NCBI GenBank assembly: GCA_050180895.1
Contig: JBFXDS010000007.1
Location: 124,001 to 188,000 of the forward strand
DNA length: 64,000 nt
From: JBGPEQ01 sp050180895
GTDB taxonomy: Bacteria; Pseudomonadota; Alphaproteobacteria; Dongiales; Dongiaceae
Direction: 5' to 3'
Below the pieces are notes generated by a model. It had not been told where the DNA came from and did no database searches. It worked only from the letters and a program-made list of their open reading frames with translations. How positions within the stretch are numbered: position 1 is the first letter of the stretch; every line of letters starts with the position of its first letter. The position numbers and the translations under genes were made by a program. Shown in pieces: positions 9,136-17,357 of this stretch.

Positions 9136-9909
9136 ATGAGTCTGGATGTCCGGCCGATCGGCACTCACGGCGGGCGCCCGCGGGCACCCGGCATCCTCGC
9201 GGCGATCGCCCTGTGTTGCCTGATCCTGAGCGGCTGTGCGGGTGACGACGAGGCGGCACAATCGACCGCGACGAAGGAGGACTTCCCCAACCTGGCCTCG
9301 GTGCCCGACGCGCCGCCGCCCTCGACGCCGAAGGTCGAGCGCGAGCGGCTCCTGCAGGGGCTGCTCGCCGACCGCGCCAACGCCGAATACAGCGGCGAGA
9401 TCCTCGGCGAGGAGACGGCCAACCTGCCGCCGGCCGAGCCGCCGCCCCCGGCGCCGCCGGCCCCCGAACCCGAGCCGGAGGCGGCGGACAGCGCCGAGAA
9501 CGCGACCGCGGACGAGGCGCTGGCCGCGGAGATCGAGCCGGAACCGGAACCCGCGGCGCCGCCCGTCGATTTCGGCGAGCCGAAGGCGCTCATCTACTTC
9601 GTCGGCGAGACGGCCGCCCTGACCGACCATGACCGCGCCATCCTGACCGACATCGCCGACCTGTACGCGCGCAACCGCAGCAGCCGGGTGCGCGTGGTCG
9701 GCCATGCCAGCGCGTCCGAGCCGGCGGACGCCGGCGACGGCGAGGGCGGCATGGCCCTGGCGCGCGCGGAGGCGGTGGCGCAGGCGCTTCTTCGCATGGG
9801 CGTCCCGGCCAATGCGCTGGAGACGGCGACGGGCGGCGCCACCTACGACGAGTCGCAGCCGAACGGCGTCGCTGCGAACCGCCGCGTGGAGGTGTTCATC
9901 GGGTCGTAA
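9136..9909 (+). CDS. OmpA-family lipoprotein
   Basis: The ATG at 9136 (MSLDVRPIG) is preferred because GGGGAGG precedes it by 12 bases; ATG 9124 is too close to that site. The 257-residue product has a lipoprotein signal with lipobox LSGC. A long Pro/Glu/Ala-rich linker follows (repeated PEPEPE and PPPAPPAP). The C-terminal OmpA-like peptidoglycan-binding domain starts near IYFVGETAALTDHD and includes VVGHAS, ARAEAVAQALLRMGV and NRRVEVFI. It likely tethers the outer membrane to the cell wall. It is divergent from phaC. Its stop codon is only a few bases from the first of two inverted repeats that frame the next gene. Confidence 0.85.
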   Translation: MSLDVRPIGTHGGRPRAPGILAAIALCCLILSGCAGDDEAAQSTATKEDFPNLASVPDAPPPSTPKVERERLLQGLLADRANAEYSGEILGEETANLPPAEPPPPAPPAPEPEPEAADSAENATADEALAAEIEPEPEPAAPPVDFGEPKALIYFVGETAALTDHDRAILTDIADLYARNRSSRVRVVGHASASEPADAGDGEGGMALARAEAVAQALLRMGVPANALETATGGATYDESQPNGVAANRRVEVFIGS

Positions 9910-9912
9910 TGA

Positions 9913-9942
9913 GTGGTGAGTTATGAGCCATGAGTTGTGAAC
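9913..9942. repeat. left inverted repeat of the four-helix-bundle cassette
   Basis: A 30-bp TGAG-rich element just after the OmpA stop. About 21 of 30 positions match the reverse complement of 10356-10385. Each arm is itself made of TGAG-type units spaced 8-10 bases apart. Confidence 0.6.
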
Positions 9943-9970
9943 GGACGCTGGCTCGTCGAGTGGGCGATAG

Positions 9971-10342
9971 ATGCAAGGCTTTCGCGATATCAAGGTCTGG
10001 GCCAAGAGTCATGCCCTGGCGCTGTCCATCTACGAAGTAACACGCTCGTTCCCCAAAGACGAACTCTACTCACTCACCAATCAGATGCGTCGAGCGGCGG
10101 TGTCGATGCCGACGAATATTGCGGAAGGCAGCGGCAGAGGAAGCAATGCGGACTTTGCGCGATTCGTACAGATGGCAATCGGCTCGGCAAGTGAAGTCGA
10201 GTACTTGCTGCTGCTCGCACGCGACCTGCGGTATGTCGACGCCGCGGAATTTGGGAATCTGGAAGAGCAAGTCATTGAGGTCCGTCGGATGTTGATTGGC
10301 TTCCTGCGCAGGCTGCAGTCCGAGAGCGTCGCCGGGCAATGA
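9971..10342 (+). CDS. four helix bundle protein (23S rRNA IVS family)
   Basis: A 123-residue protein of the four-helix-bundle family first seen inside 23S rRNA intervening sequences (TIGR02436 type). Typical marks are F.DIKVWAKSHALALSIYEVT, SLTNQMRRAAVSMPTNIAEGSGR and ASEVEYLLLLARDL. Family members occur as solitary genes framed by short palindromes, and some relatives serve as accessory proteins of diversity-generating retroelements. No reverse transcriptase or variable-repeat target is present here, so its job is unknown. Its near-perfect framing by inverted repeats between ompA and hom suggests a small insertable cassette. Confidence 0.85.
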   Translation: MQGFRDIKVWAKSHALALSIYEVTRSFPKDELYSLTNQMRRAAVSMPTNIAEGSGRGSNADFARFVQMAIGSASEVEYLLLLARDLRYVDAAEFGNLEEQVIEVRRMLIGFLRRLQSESVAGQ

Positions 10343-10355
10343 TGAGGCTTGCATT

Positions 10356-10385
10356 GCTCACGGCTCATTACTCACGGCTCACGAC
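10356..10385. repeat. right inverted repeat of the four-helix-bundle cassette
   Basis: Imperfect reverse complement of 9913-9942. It ends only 6 bases before the start codon of hom, so it occupies the place where the hom ribosome-binding site would be. Confidence 0.6.
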
Positions 10386-10391
10386 TGCGAC

Positions 10392-11678
10392 ATGACGCTG
10401 CGCATCGGCATTGCGGGACTGGGGACCGTCGGCGCGGGGACGGTGCGGCTGCTGCGGGAGCATACGGCGATGCTGACGCAGCGGTGCGGACGGGCGATCG
10501 ACATTGGCGCCGTGTCGGCGCGCGATCGTACGCGTGATCGTGGCGTGGACCTCTCGGAGATTCGCTGGTCCGACGACGCGCTGGCGCTGGCGCGGGATCC
10601 CGCGATCGATGTCGTGGTCGAGCTGATCGGCGGATCGGACGGAATCGCCCGGCAGGTGGTCGAGACGGCGATCGCCGCGCGCAAGCATGTCGTCACCGCC
10701 AACAAGGCGCTGCTCGCCCATCACGGGACGGCGCTGGCGCGGGCGGCCGAGGCGGCCGGCGTGACGCTCGCCTACGAGGCGGCGGTGGCCGGCGGCATCC
10801 CCATCATCAAGGCGCTGCGCGAGGGGCTGGCGGCCAACGGCGTGGAGCGCATCTACGGCATCCTCAACGGCACCTGCAACTACATCCTGACGACGATGCG
10901 GCGGACCGGCCGCGAGTTCGCCGACGTGCTGGCCGAGGCGCAGAGGCTCGGCTACGCCGAGGCCGATCCGAGCTTCGACGTCGACGGCGTCGATACCGCG
11001 CACAAGCTGGCGATCCTCACCGCCGTGGCCTTCGGCTGCGAGGTCGACTTCGCGGGCGTGCATGTCGAGGGCATCCGCAACGTCTCGGCCATGGACATCG
11101 CCTATGCGGAGGAGCTGGGCTACCGCATCAAGCTGCTGGGCAGCGCGCGGCCGACCGAGCACGGCATCGAGCAGCGGGTGCATCCCTGCATGGTGCCGAT
11201 CGGCACGCCGATCGCGCATGTCGAGGGCGTGTTCAACGCCGTGGTGACCGAGGGCGACTTCGTGGGCCAGAACGTCGCCGAGGGGCGTGGGGCCGGCGCC
11301 GGCCCGACGGCCTCGGCCGTCGTCGCCGACCTGATGGACATCGCGCGCGGCCGCACGCTGCCGATTTTCTCGGTGCCGGCAGCGCAGCTCAAGCGGCTGC
11401 CGCCCTCGCCCATGGAGCGGCACCGCGGCGCCTATTACGTGCGGCTCATGGTGGTCGACCGCCCCGGCGTCATCGCCGACGTGACGGCGGCGCTGCGCGA
11501 CGAGCAGGTGTCATTGGAATCGATGCTGCAGCGGGGGCGGGCGCCGGACGCGGCGGTGCCGGTCGTGCTCACCACGCATGAGACGGAGGAGGCGTCGATG
11601 CGGCGCGCGCTCGCCCGCATCGCCGCCCTCGACACGGTGCGCGAGCCGCCGCACCTGATCCGCATCGAGACGCTCTGA
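10392..11678 (+). CDS. hom: homoserine dehydrogenase
   Basis: This 428-residue enzyme reduces aspartate semialdehyde to homoserine in threonine/methionine synthesis. The N-terminal NAD(P)-binding motif is GIAGLGTVGAGT (residues 5-16). VVTANKALLAHHG, EAAVAGGIPIIK, GTCNYILTTM and ADPSFDVDG are the substrate-domain signatures. A C-terminal ACT domain begins near YYVRLMVVDRPGVIADV and is the usual site of threonine feedback. The start MTLRIGIAG is fixed by the conserved N-terminus, but there is no Shine-Dalgarno sequence. The preceding bases belong to the inverted repeat of the four-helix-bundle cassette, so translation may rely on another mechanism. Confidence 0.95.
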   Translation: MTLRIGIAGLGTVGAGTVRLLREHTAMLTQRCGRAIDIGAVSARDRTRDRGVDLSEIRWSDDALALARDPAIDVVVELIGGSDGIARQVVETAIAARKHVVTANKALLAHHGTALARAAEAAGVTLAYEAAVAGGIPIIKALREGLAANGVERIYGILNGTCNYILTTMRRTGREFADVLAEAQRLGYAEADPSFDVDGVDTAHKLAILTAVAFGCEVDFAGVHVEGIRNVSAMDIAYAEELGYRIKLLGSARPTEHGIEQRVHPCMVPIGTPIAHVEGVFNAVVTEGDFVGQNVAEGRGAGAGPTASAVVADLMDIARGRTLPIFSVPAAQLKRLPPSPMERHRGAYYVRLMVVDRPGVIADVTAALRDEQVSLESMLQRGRAPDAAVPVVLTTHETEEASMRRALARIAALDTVREPPHLIRIETL

Positions 11679-11732
11679 GGGTACGCTGGGTTAAGGGCGC
11701 TTTCGGGGATCGATGCGTTGCATGCCCGCCTG

Positions 11733-11815
11733 TGCGTCCTTCGACAGGCTCAGGATGAGGGGAAATCTTGGCGGCACGAAGAAAGTCCCTCATCCTGAGC
11801 CTGTCGAAGGACGCA
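11733..11815. repeat. family A hairpin repeat, copy 1
   Basis: An 83-bp inverted repeat with arms of about 29 bp (core TCCTTCGACAGGCTCAGG and its complement) and a 25-bp loop containing GGCACGAAGAA. Seven related copies occur in the window. It lies between hom and the convergent AbrB-type gene, where it could also stop transcription. Confidence 0.85.
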
Positions 11816-11872
11816 CCATGCTGATCCAATCCTCCCTCTGAGCAGAGAGCATCGGTCGGGTCTCGGCGGCCC

Positions 11873-12949
11873 TCAGGTGTCGGCGTCGGGCGGCTTGTCC
11901 GGCGGGCCGGCCTTTTTCCCGGGCAGCCGGCGGTAGATCAGCGGCGCGAAGGCGAGGACGAAGAAGTTCCGGCACACCTGGCAGGTGACGACGAAGGCGA
12001 CGTCGATGCCGAGCGTATAGGTGATGACCGTCATCTCGACCATGCCGCCGGGCGCCAGGGCGAGCAGCAGGCCGATCGACGACCGGTCTAAGATCCAGCC
12101 GCCGAGCAGGGCGGTGACGGTCGCCATCGACAGGAGGACGGCGGCCCACAGCACGGCGGCGAGCACGATGCTGCCGAACTCGTTCCAGCGGATCTCGGCG
12201 AAGCGCGCGCCGGCGACGGCGCCGATCACCACCTGCACGAGCGCCACCAGCCAGGCCGGCGGCACCGCCTCGCTGAGGCCCGACCCGTGCACCGCGGCGC
12301 TTGCCAGCATGGTCGTGATCATGATGCCGCCGGGGAAGCGCACGAGCTTGCCGATGCCGTAGCCGGCAAGGCCGCAGAGGCCGAGGATGATCCAGTCGCG
12401 CGGCTCGAGGCCGCCGGCGGCGGCGCCGGGAAAGGCCGAGCGGCCGATGGGATGGCCGAGGACGAGCTGCAGCGCGAGCGGCACGGTGAAGACGGTGGCG
12501 GTGATGCGGACGGCGTGAACGAGCACGAGCGTCCGCATGTTGCCGCCGAGCGCTCCGCCGAGGAGCGTCATCTCGCCGAGTCCCGCGGGCGTGGCGGCGA
12601 AGAACGACGTCACGCGATCGAACCGGCAGAGCCGCCGGAAGAAGGCATAGCCGACGAGGATGGTGACGAGCGAGTAGGCGGCGACGAAGGCCACCGCGAA
12701 CCACCACTCGGCAATGGAGGCGATGACCGCCGGGGTGAACGCGCTGCCGGCGAGGATCCCGACCACCGGCCGGGCGACGTCGCGCGCCTCGCGCGGCACC
12801 AGCCAGCGCCCGCCGCAGACGGCGACGACGGCGGCGGCGGTGAGGGATCCGAGCGTCCAGGGCAGCGGCGCGTGCATCGCGTAGAAGAGCAGGCCGCCGA
12901 GGCCGCCGACGAGCAGGGCCGCGGTCGTCGCGATCACCTTGCGAAGCAT
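11873..12949 (-). CDS. AbrB-type membrane protein (putative transporter)
   Basis: A 358-residue integral membrane protein made of two similar halves, each with PW.LG/APGG...M type segments (HAPLPWTLGSL, FFAATPAGLGEMTLLGG, then LLALAPGGMVEMTVITYTLG). This is the AbrB-duplication family (TIGR03082), annotated variously as ammonia monooxygenase-related or as a regulator. The ten or so hydrophobic segments argue for a transporter. The C-terminus is short and charged (GKKAGPPDKPPDADT). Its start follows GAAGGGAA. It is convergent with hom and not obviously linked to neighbours. Substrate unknown. Confidence 0.8.
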   Translation of the reverse strand: MLRKVIATTAALLVGGLGGLLFYAMHAPLPWTLGSLTAAAVVAVCGGRWLVPREARDVARPVVGILAGSAFTPAVIASIAEWWFAVAFVAAYSLVTILVGYAFFRRLCRFDRVTSFFAATPAGLGEMTLLGGALGGNMRTLVLVHAVRITATVFTVPLALQLVLGHPIGRSAFPGAAAGGLEPRDWIILGLCGLAGYGIGKLVRFPGGIMITTMLASAAVHGSGLSEAVPPAWLVALVQVVIGAVAGARFAEIRWNEFGSIVLAAVLWAAVLLSMATVTALLGGWILDRSSIGLLLALAPGGMVEMTVITYTLGIDVAFVVTCQVCRNFFVLAFAPLIYRRLPGKKAGPPDKPPDADT

Positions 12950-13090
12950 GCGCCGTTCCCTTCAGCCGCGTCGGAGCCGCCGGGACGACGCCTCGCGATT
13001 CATCATTCGGTGTGCGCGGATATTTCACCATTTGCGCGGCGGACGCCAGCGCCAGAGCAGTACGCAAACAGTTTGAACCATCAAGTCGTA

Positions 13091-13185
13091 CCCCCCACCC
13101 TACCCTCCCCCTCAAGGGGGGAGGGACGTTTCATCGGTTACGCGGGTCTCCCTCCCCCCTTGAGGGGGAGGGTAGGGTGGGAGGT
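13091..13185. repeat. family B hairpin repeat, copy 1
   Basis: Long inverted repeat with C-rich arms (CCCACCCTACCCTCCCCCTC and its complement, the latter about 13150-13185) around a short variable loop. A second copy lies at 50551-50648. It sits between the AbrB-type gene start and the GntR gene end. Confidence 0.8.
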
Positions 13186-13203
13186 GTCGACGTAGTGATC
13201 TCA

Positions 13204-13986
13204 CTAAGGCGAGATATGCGCTGTCGGCGGCCTTCGGCGCCCGCGGGGTTGCGGCGGGGCGGTCGTCTTGGGCACGCGGTGGATGACGTCGTCGGTGTCG
13301 GCGAGGAGGCGGCGGACGGCGCGGCGGGCGGCGTCCGGCCGGCGGCGGCGGATGGCCTTCTCGATGTCTTCGTGCAGCGTCTGCGCGTGCCGCAGCGTTC
13401 CGACCCGGCGGGTGACGTAGACGAAGACGTTGGTCAGGGCGGATTCGATCAGAAAGCCGAAGGGCACGAGAAATTCGTTCCCGGCCGCGGTCAGGATCGC
13501 CAGATGGAAGCGGACGTCGGCCTCGATGCGGGCCTCGAAGGTGGCGGCCGTGCCCATGTCCCGGCAGGCGGCGGAGATGGCCGCCATCTGCGCCGCGTCG
13601 CGATGCGCCGCTGCGAGCGCCGCCGCCTCCGGCTCGAAGATGCGACGCATCTCCTGCACCGAGCGCAGGAAGCGGTCGCGGTCCGGGGTCGCCATGTACC
13701 AGGCGAGGACGTCGCGGTCGAGCAGGTTCCAACGCTCGCGCGGCTCGACGCGCGTGCCGACCTTGGGCCGCGAGTTCAGCAGGCCCTTGGCCTTCAGCAT
13801 CTTGATCGCCTCGCGCACGGCCGACCGGCTCATGCGCAGCCGGCGGCACCATTCCGCCTCGTTGGGCAGCAGCATGCCCGGCGCGAAATCGCCGCGCAGG
13901 ATGCGCGTGCCGATCTCCTCGGCCGCGGCGAAATGCCGGCTCTTGCCGTTGCGCTTCTTCCTCGGTGCGGCCACGTCCCCCGTCAC
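13204..13986 (-). CDS. GntR-family regulator (FadR/FCD type)
   Basis: A 260-residue repressor-type protein. The GTG at 13986 overlaps the TGA of the upstream permease gene (GTGA); an in-frame GTG at 13974 is an alternative start with similar support. The N-terminal winged helix carries LRGDFAPGMLLPNEAEWCRRLRMSRSAVREAIKMLKAKGLL. The FCD effector domain includes ADVRFHLAILTAAGN. Overlap with the sugar permease gene points to control of that transporter. A near-perfect FadR-type operator lies in the divergent promoter region at 16042-16056. The Pro/Arg-rich tail is probably disordered. Confidence 0.85.
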   Translation of the reverse strand: MTGDVAAPRKKRNGKSRHFAAAEEIGTRILRGDFAPGMLLPNEAEWCRRLRMSRSAVREAIKMLKAKGLLNSRPKVGTRVEPRERWNLLDRDVLAWYMATPDRDRFLRSVQEMRRIFEPEAAALAAAHRDAAQMAAISAACRDMGTAATFEARIEADVRFHLAILTAAGNEFLVPFGFLIESALTNVFVYVTRRVGTLRHAQTLHEDIEKAIRRRRPDAARRAVRRLLADTDDVIHRVPKTTAPPQPRGRRRPPTAHISP

Positions 13987-14996
13987 TCCTCGGTCTGGCG
14001 AAGTCCCCGCACGCAATGAAGCATGACGGCGACGAGGATGCAGCTGCCGATGAAGGTGCCCTGCCAGAAGGTGCTGATGCCGAGCAGCGTCAGGCTGTTG
14101 CGGATCACCTCGATGAGCGCGGCGCCGACGACCCCGCCCAGCGCCGTGCCGCTGCCGCCCATGAGGTTGGCGCCGCCGATCACGGTCGCGGCGATGACGC
14201 GCAGCTCCGCGCCTTCGCCGAGATTCTGCGTCACGCCGCCGAGCCATCCCGCCATGAGCACGCCGGCGATGCCGGCGATGAGCGCGGAATAGACGTAGAC
14301 GGTGATCTTGATGCGGCGCACGGGAACGCCGGTCAGCCGGGCGGCCTTCTCGTTGCCGCCGACGGCGAAGACATGGCATCCCCATTTCGTCCAGCGCAGC
14401 AGGAAGCCGGTGAGCGCCGTGAGCAGGATGAGGGCGATGACCGGATTGGGCACGCCGATCGCGCCGAAGCCGAAGGTGGAGCCGCCGCCCAGCCACAGCA
14501 GCCGGTCGTGATCGGGGCCGAACTGGTAGACCATCTTGTTGTTCGACGCCACCTGCCCCAGGCTGCGGGCGATGACGAGCATGCCGAGCGTCACCACGAA
14601 GGGCGGCATGCGGACATAGGCGATGAGCACGCCGTTGACCAGCCCGACCGCCAGCGCCGCGGCGAGCGCGGCGCCGATGCCGATCCAGATCGAATGGCCG
14701 GCGTTCATGGTGATGCCCAGGATGATGGCGGAGAGGCCCATGACAGAGCCGACGGAGAGATCGATGCCGCCGGTGATGATGACGACGGTGACGCCGAGCG
14801 CGGCGATGGCGATGAAAGAGAAGTTGCGGGTGACGTTGAAGATGTTCTGCGTCGTCGCGAAGGTGTCCGTCACCAGGCTGAGCAGGAGGCAGGCGGCGAC
14901 GGTGGCGACGAACACCCAGAAGGTCTGCCGTGACAGCAGCCACGCCACGGGGCCGTAGGTCTGGCGGTTGATGGTGTCGTCCAGCGTCGCGGCCAT
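13983..14996 (-). CDS. ribose/fructose-type ABC transporter permease
   Basis: A 337-residue inner-membrane permease of the RbsC/FrcC family. It has many hydrophobic segments and the typical GVTVVIITGGIDLSVGSVMGLSAI block near residues 68-90, followed by FVVTLGMLVIARSL and VFAVGGNEKAARLTGVPVRRIK, the loop that contacts the ATPase. The start MAATLDD follows GAGGAGGAG. It is cotranscribed with the regulator downstream (GTGA overlap). It is separated from its ATPase gene by family A repeat copy 2. The substrate is probably a sugar or polyol; the exact one cannot be read. Confidence 0.88.
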   Translation of the reverse strand: MAATLDDTINRQTYGPVAWLLSRQTFWVFVATVAACLLLSLVTDTFATTQNIFNVTRNFSFIAIAALGVTVVIITGGIDLSVGSVMGLSAIILGITMNAGHSIWIGIGAALAAALAVGLVNGVLIAYVRMPPFVVTLGMLVIARSLGQVASNNKMVYQFGPDHDRLLWLGGGSTFGFGAIGVPNPVIALILLTALTGFLLRWTKWGCHVFAVGGNEKAARLTGVPVRRIKITVYVYSALIAGIAGVLMAGWLGGVTQNLGEGAELRVIAATVIGGANLMGGSGTALGGVVGAALIEVIRNSLTLLGISTFWQGTFIGSCILVAVMLHCVRGLRQTEE

Positions 14997-15035
14997 GTCA
15001 GCGGACTCCTCCTCTTCGTGTGGCGTGTCCGCCGG

Positions 15036-15118
15036 TGCGTCCTTCGACGAGCTCAGGATGAGGGCGAGTCTTCGTGGCACGAAGAATAGTCCTCATGCTG
15101 AGCTTGTCGAAGCACGCA
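15036..15118. repeat. family A hairpin repeat, copy 2
   Basis: Same 83-bp inverted repeat as at 11733, with a few mismatches between the arms (GGACG against GCACG, ATCCTG against ATGCTG). It is inserted between the ATPase and permease genes of the sugar transporter. Confidence 0.85.
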
Positions 15119-15149
15119 CGACGCCGGTGCGGGGCGGTCGCAGGCATCG

Positions 15150-15890
15150 TCACGCCGTCTCGATCGCGCCGGTGATCAGGCCGGTCACCTCCTCGGGCGA
15201 GGAGGCGGCGGCCGGCTTGTCCGCCACCTTGCGGCCGCGCCGGAGCACGACGATGCGGTCGGCGACGGCGAACACGTCGGGCATGCGGTGGCTGATCAGG
15301 ACGACGGCCAGGCCCTGGTCGCGCAGATGGCGGATGAGGTTGAGGACCTCGCCGACCTGGCGGACGGAGATCGCGGCGGTCGGCTCGTCCATCAGCACGA
15401 TCTTGGGATCCGAGAGCCGGGTGCGGGCGATCGCCACGGCCTGGCGCTGGCCGCCCGACATCTGGCGCACCAGGTCGCGCGGGCGGGTCTCCGACTTCAG
15501 CTCGGCGAACAGCTGCGCGGCGCGGCGGTACATCGCGGGATAATCGAGGATCCGGAACGGCCAGACGCCACGGCGCAGCTCCCGGCTCAGGAACACGTTC
15601 ACCGCGGCCGAGAGATTGTCGCACAGCGCGAGATCCTGGTAGACGATCTCGATGCCGTGGCGGCGCGCCTCGACCGGCCGATGGAAGGCGACCTCGGCGC
15701 CGTCGATGAGCATGCTGCCGTGCGTCGGCGGGAAATTGCCGGCGATGATCTTCACCAGCGTGGACTTGCCGGCCCCGTTGTCGCCCATGAGCCCGATGGT
15801 CTCGCCCGCCTCGAGCGCGAGCGAGACGTCGCTGAGCGCATGAATGGCGCCGAAATGCTTGGAGATGTTCCTGAGCTCCAGAACCGCCAT
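15150..15890 (-). CDS. sugar ABC transporter ATPase (single-domain)
   Basis: A 246-residue ATPase that energises the neighbouring permease. Walker A is GDNGAGKST, the signature is MSGGQRQAVAIAR, and Walker B is IVLMDEPTAA, followed by the H-loop ISHRM. It has one nucleotide-binding domain, like FrcA, whereas RbsA/XylG proteins have two fused ones. The start MAVLELRNISKHFGAI follows AAGGGCCGGG. The gene is transcribed leftward, divergent from the substrate-binding protein gene, with the permease and a GntR regulator downstream. Confidence 0.9.
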   Translation of the reverse strand: MAVLELRNISKHFGAIHALSDVSLALEAGETIGLMGDNGAGKSTLVKIIAGNFPPTHGSMLIDGAEVAFHRPVEARRHGIEIVYQDLALCDNLSAAVNVFLSRELRRGVWPFRILDYPAMYRRAAQLFAELKSETRPRDLVRQMSGGQRQAVAIARTRLSDPKIVLMDEPTAAISVRQVGEVLNLIRHLRDQGLAVVLISHRMPDVFAVADRIVVLRRGRKVADKPAAASSPEEVTGLITGAIETA

Positions 15891-16041
15891 CCCGGCCCTT
15901 CCCCTAACGAAATCCGATCCGGCGGTGATGCCTTCGCCGCCGGGCCGTCCGCATCTTTTCTTGCGCCGGTCCGCGGACCCGCGAGTCAATAGAGCATGCA
16001 GTTCGATCCCGTCAATTCTCCGCTGATGCTGCAGCGCATTC

Positions 16042-16056
16042 ATTTATCTGACAAAT
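16042..16056. promoter_or_regulatory. candidate FadR-type operator
   Basis: ATTTATCTGACAAAT is a 15-bp palindrome with a single mismatched pair; restoring it gives ATTTGTCTGACAAAT, which fits the TNGTNNNACNA operator pattern of FadR-type GntR regulators. It lies in the 326-bp divergent region between the ATPase and substrate-binding genes, next to a TTGACT at 16061 that may be a -35 element. The likely ligand is the GntR protein at 13204-13986. Confidence 0.5.
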
Positions 16057-16216
16057 CATCTTGACTCGTTTCGGCGATGCGCCTTAGCCTTTCGGCAAAA
16101 CAGCGACATAGCTCGGGCTGATCGGCGTCCTCGCGACAGGCGCGGACGCCCCGACGTACGGGTCGATTGCAGAGGCAGGCAGTTCATCGGCCGCCGAAAC
16201 GAGAAGGGAGGGCGCA

Positions 16217-17209
16217 ATGAAGATGAAGGGCGTACTCGGATTGGTCGCGGCAACGGCGTTGACGGTTGCGGCGACGTCTGCCTTGGCGCAGGACAAGGTC
16301 CTCGCCATCGTCGTGAAGGGGCTCGACAACCCGTTCTTCGAGCAGATCAACCTCGGCTGCCAGAAGGCGAATGCCGAGCTCGCGGGAACCGGCTACACCT
16401 GCCTCTACACCGGGCCGGCCTCGAGCGCCGACGAGGCGGGCGAGGTGCAGATCGTCGACGACCTGCTGACCAAGGGCGTCGCGGCGATCGCCATCTCGCC
16501 GTCGAACGCGCCGCTGATGGCCAACCTGTTGAAGCAGCGGGCGCCGCAGATTCCGGTGATGACCATCGACGCCGACCTCGGGGCGGAGGATGCGGGCCTG
16601 CGCAAGACCTACCTGGGCACCGACAACTACCTGATGGGCGTCAAGTTCGCCGAGTATCTGCAGAAGCTGAAGCCGGACGGCGGCACCATCTGCCTGCAGC
16701 TCGGCAACGTCGCCGCCGACAACATCAACGCCCGCGCCGCCGGCACGCGCGACACGCTGGCGGGCGCCAAGGGCACCGAGCGCCTCACCGGCCAGAACGG
16801 CTGGACGGAGATCGACGGCTGCCCGCTCTACACCAACGACCAGGCCGACCTGGCGAACCAGCAGATGGCCGATACCTTCACCGCCAATCCCGATCTCGAC
16901 GCCTTCGTGCTCGAGGGCGGCTGGGCGCAGTTCGCGCCGCAGGCCTATGCGCAGGTGACCGATCAGGTCATGGACAAGCTGAAGAGCGGCAAGCTCATCA
17001 TCGTCGCCGGCGACACGCTGCCGCCGCAGATCGAGGCCCTCAAGGCCGGGCGCAGCCACGTGCAGGTCGGCCAGCGCCCGTTCGAGATGGGCTACAAGGC
17101 GCCCTTCGTCATGCGCGACCTGATCGAGGGCAAGACGGTCGAGTCCGTCCTCTACACGGGCCTCGACGAATGCACGCAGGAGAACGTGGACACCTGCATC
17201 GCCAAATGA
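16217..17209 (+). CDS. sugar ABC transporter substrate-binding protein
   Basis: A 330-residue periplasmic binding protein of the RbsB family. The signal peptide is MKMKGVLGLVAATALTVA, with cleavage after ALA. The mature part opens KVLAIVVKGLDNPFFEQI, the usual first strand and ligand loop. TKGVAAIAISPSN and IPVMTIDADL are further class marks. The start follows GAAGGGAGGG. It is transcribed away from its ATPase and permease genes and ends at a strong intrinsic terminator. Two Cys pairs in the mature protein may form disulfides. Ligand probably a monosaccharide, not determinable here. Confidence 0.9.
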   Translation: MKMKGVLGLVAATALTVAATSALAQDKVLAIVVKGLDNPFFEQINLGCQKANAELAGTGYTCLYTGPASSADEAGEVQIVDDLLTKGVAAIAISPSNAPLMANLLKQRAPQIPVMTIDADLGAEDAGLRKTYLGTDNYLMGVKFAEYLQKLKPDGGTICLQLGNVAADNINARAAGTRDTLAGAKGTERLTGQNGWTEIDGCPLYTNDQADLANQQMADTFTANPDLDAFVLEGGWAQFAPQAYAQVTDQVMDKLKSGKLIIVAGDTLPPQIEALKAGRSHVQVGQRPFEMGYKAPFVMRDLIEGKTVESVLYTGLDECTQENVDTCIAK

Positions 17210-17234
17210 CCGACCGACCTCGGCGCTAACTTCG

Positions 17235-17263
17235 GAAGGGGCCGTGAGGCCCCTTCGTTTTTT
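17235..17263 (+). terminator. intrinsic terminator after the sugar-binding protein gene
   Basis: A 9-bp stem GAAGGGGCC/GGCCCCTTC with GTGA loop, then six T (17258-17263), 26 bp after the stop codon. Confidence 0.9.
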
Positions 17264-17357
17264 GGCGGCGAAATCGTGGCAAGACGCTCGTGGCGGCTGG
17301 CCGAGACCGGCTGCGGGCCGCTATGATAGGGCGAATCATCAGCAGGGGACGATGCCG

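Noticed and set aside
9971..10342. Diversity-generating retroelement accessory gene
   Set aside because: No reverse transcriptase or template/variable repeat pair is near the four-helix-bundle gene.
13091..13185. CRISPR-like array from the repeated C-rich and G-rich blocks
   Set aside because: It is a single inverted repeat with one loop, not direct repeats with regular spacers.
12287..13195. A 302-codon rightward frame over the AbrB-type gene
   Set aside because: Glu/Gly/Asp-rich antisense composition that continues through a repeat; the leftward membrane protein is clearly the gene.
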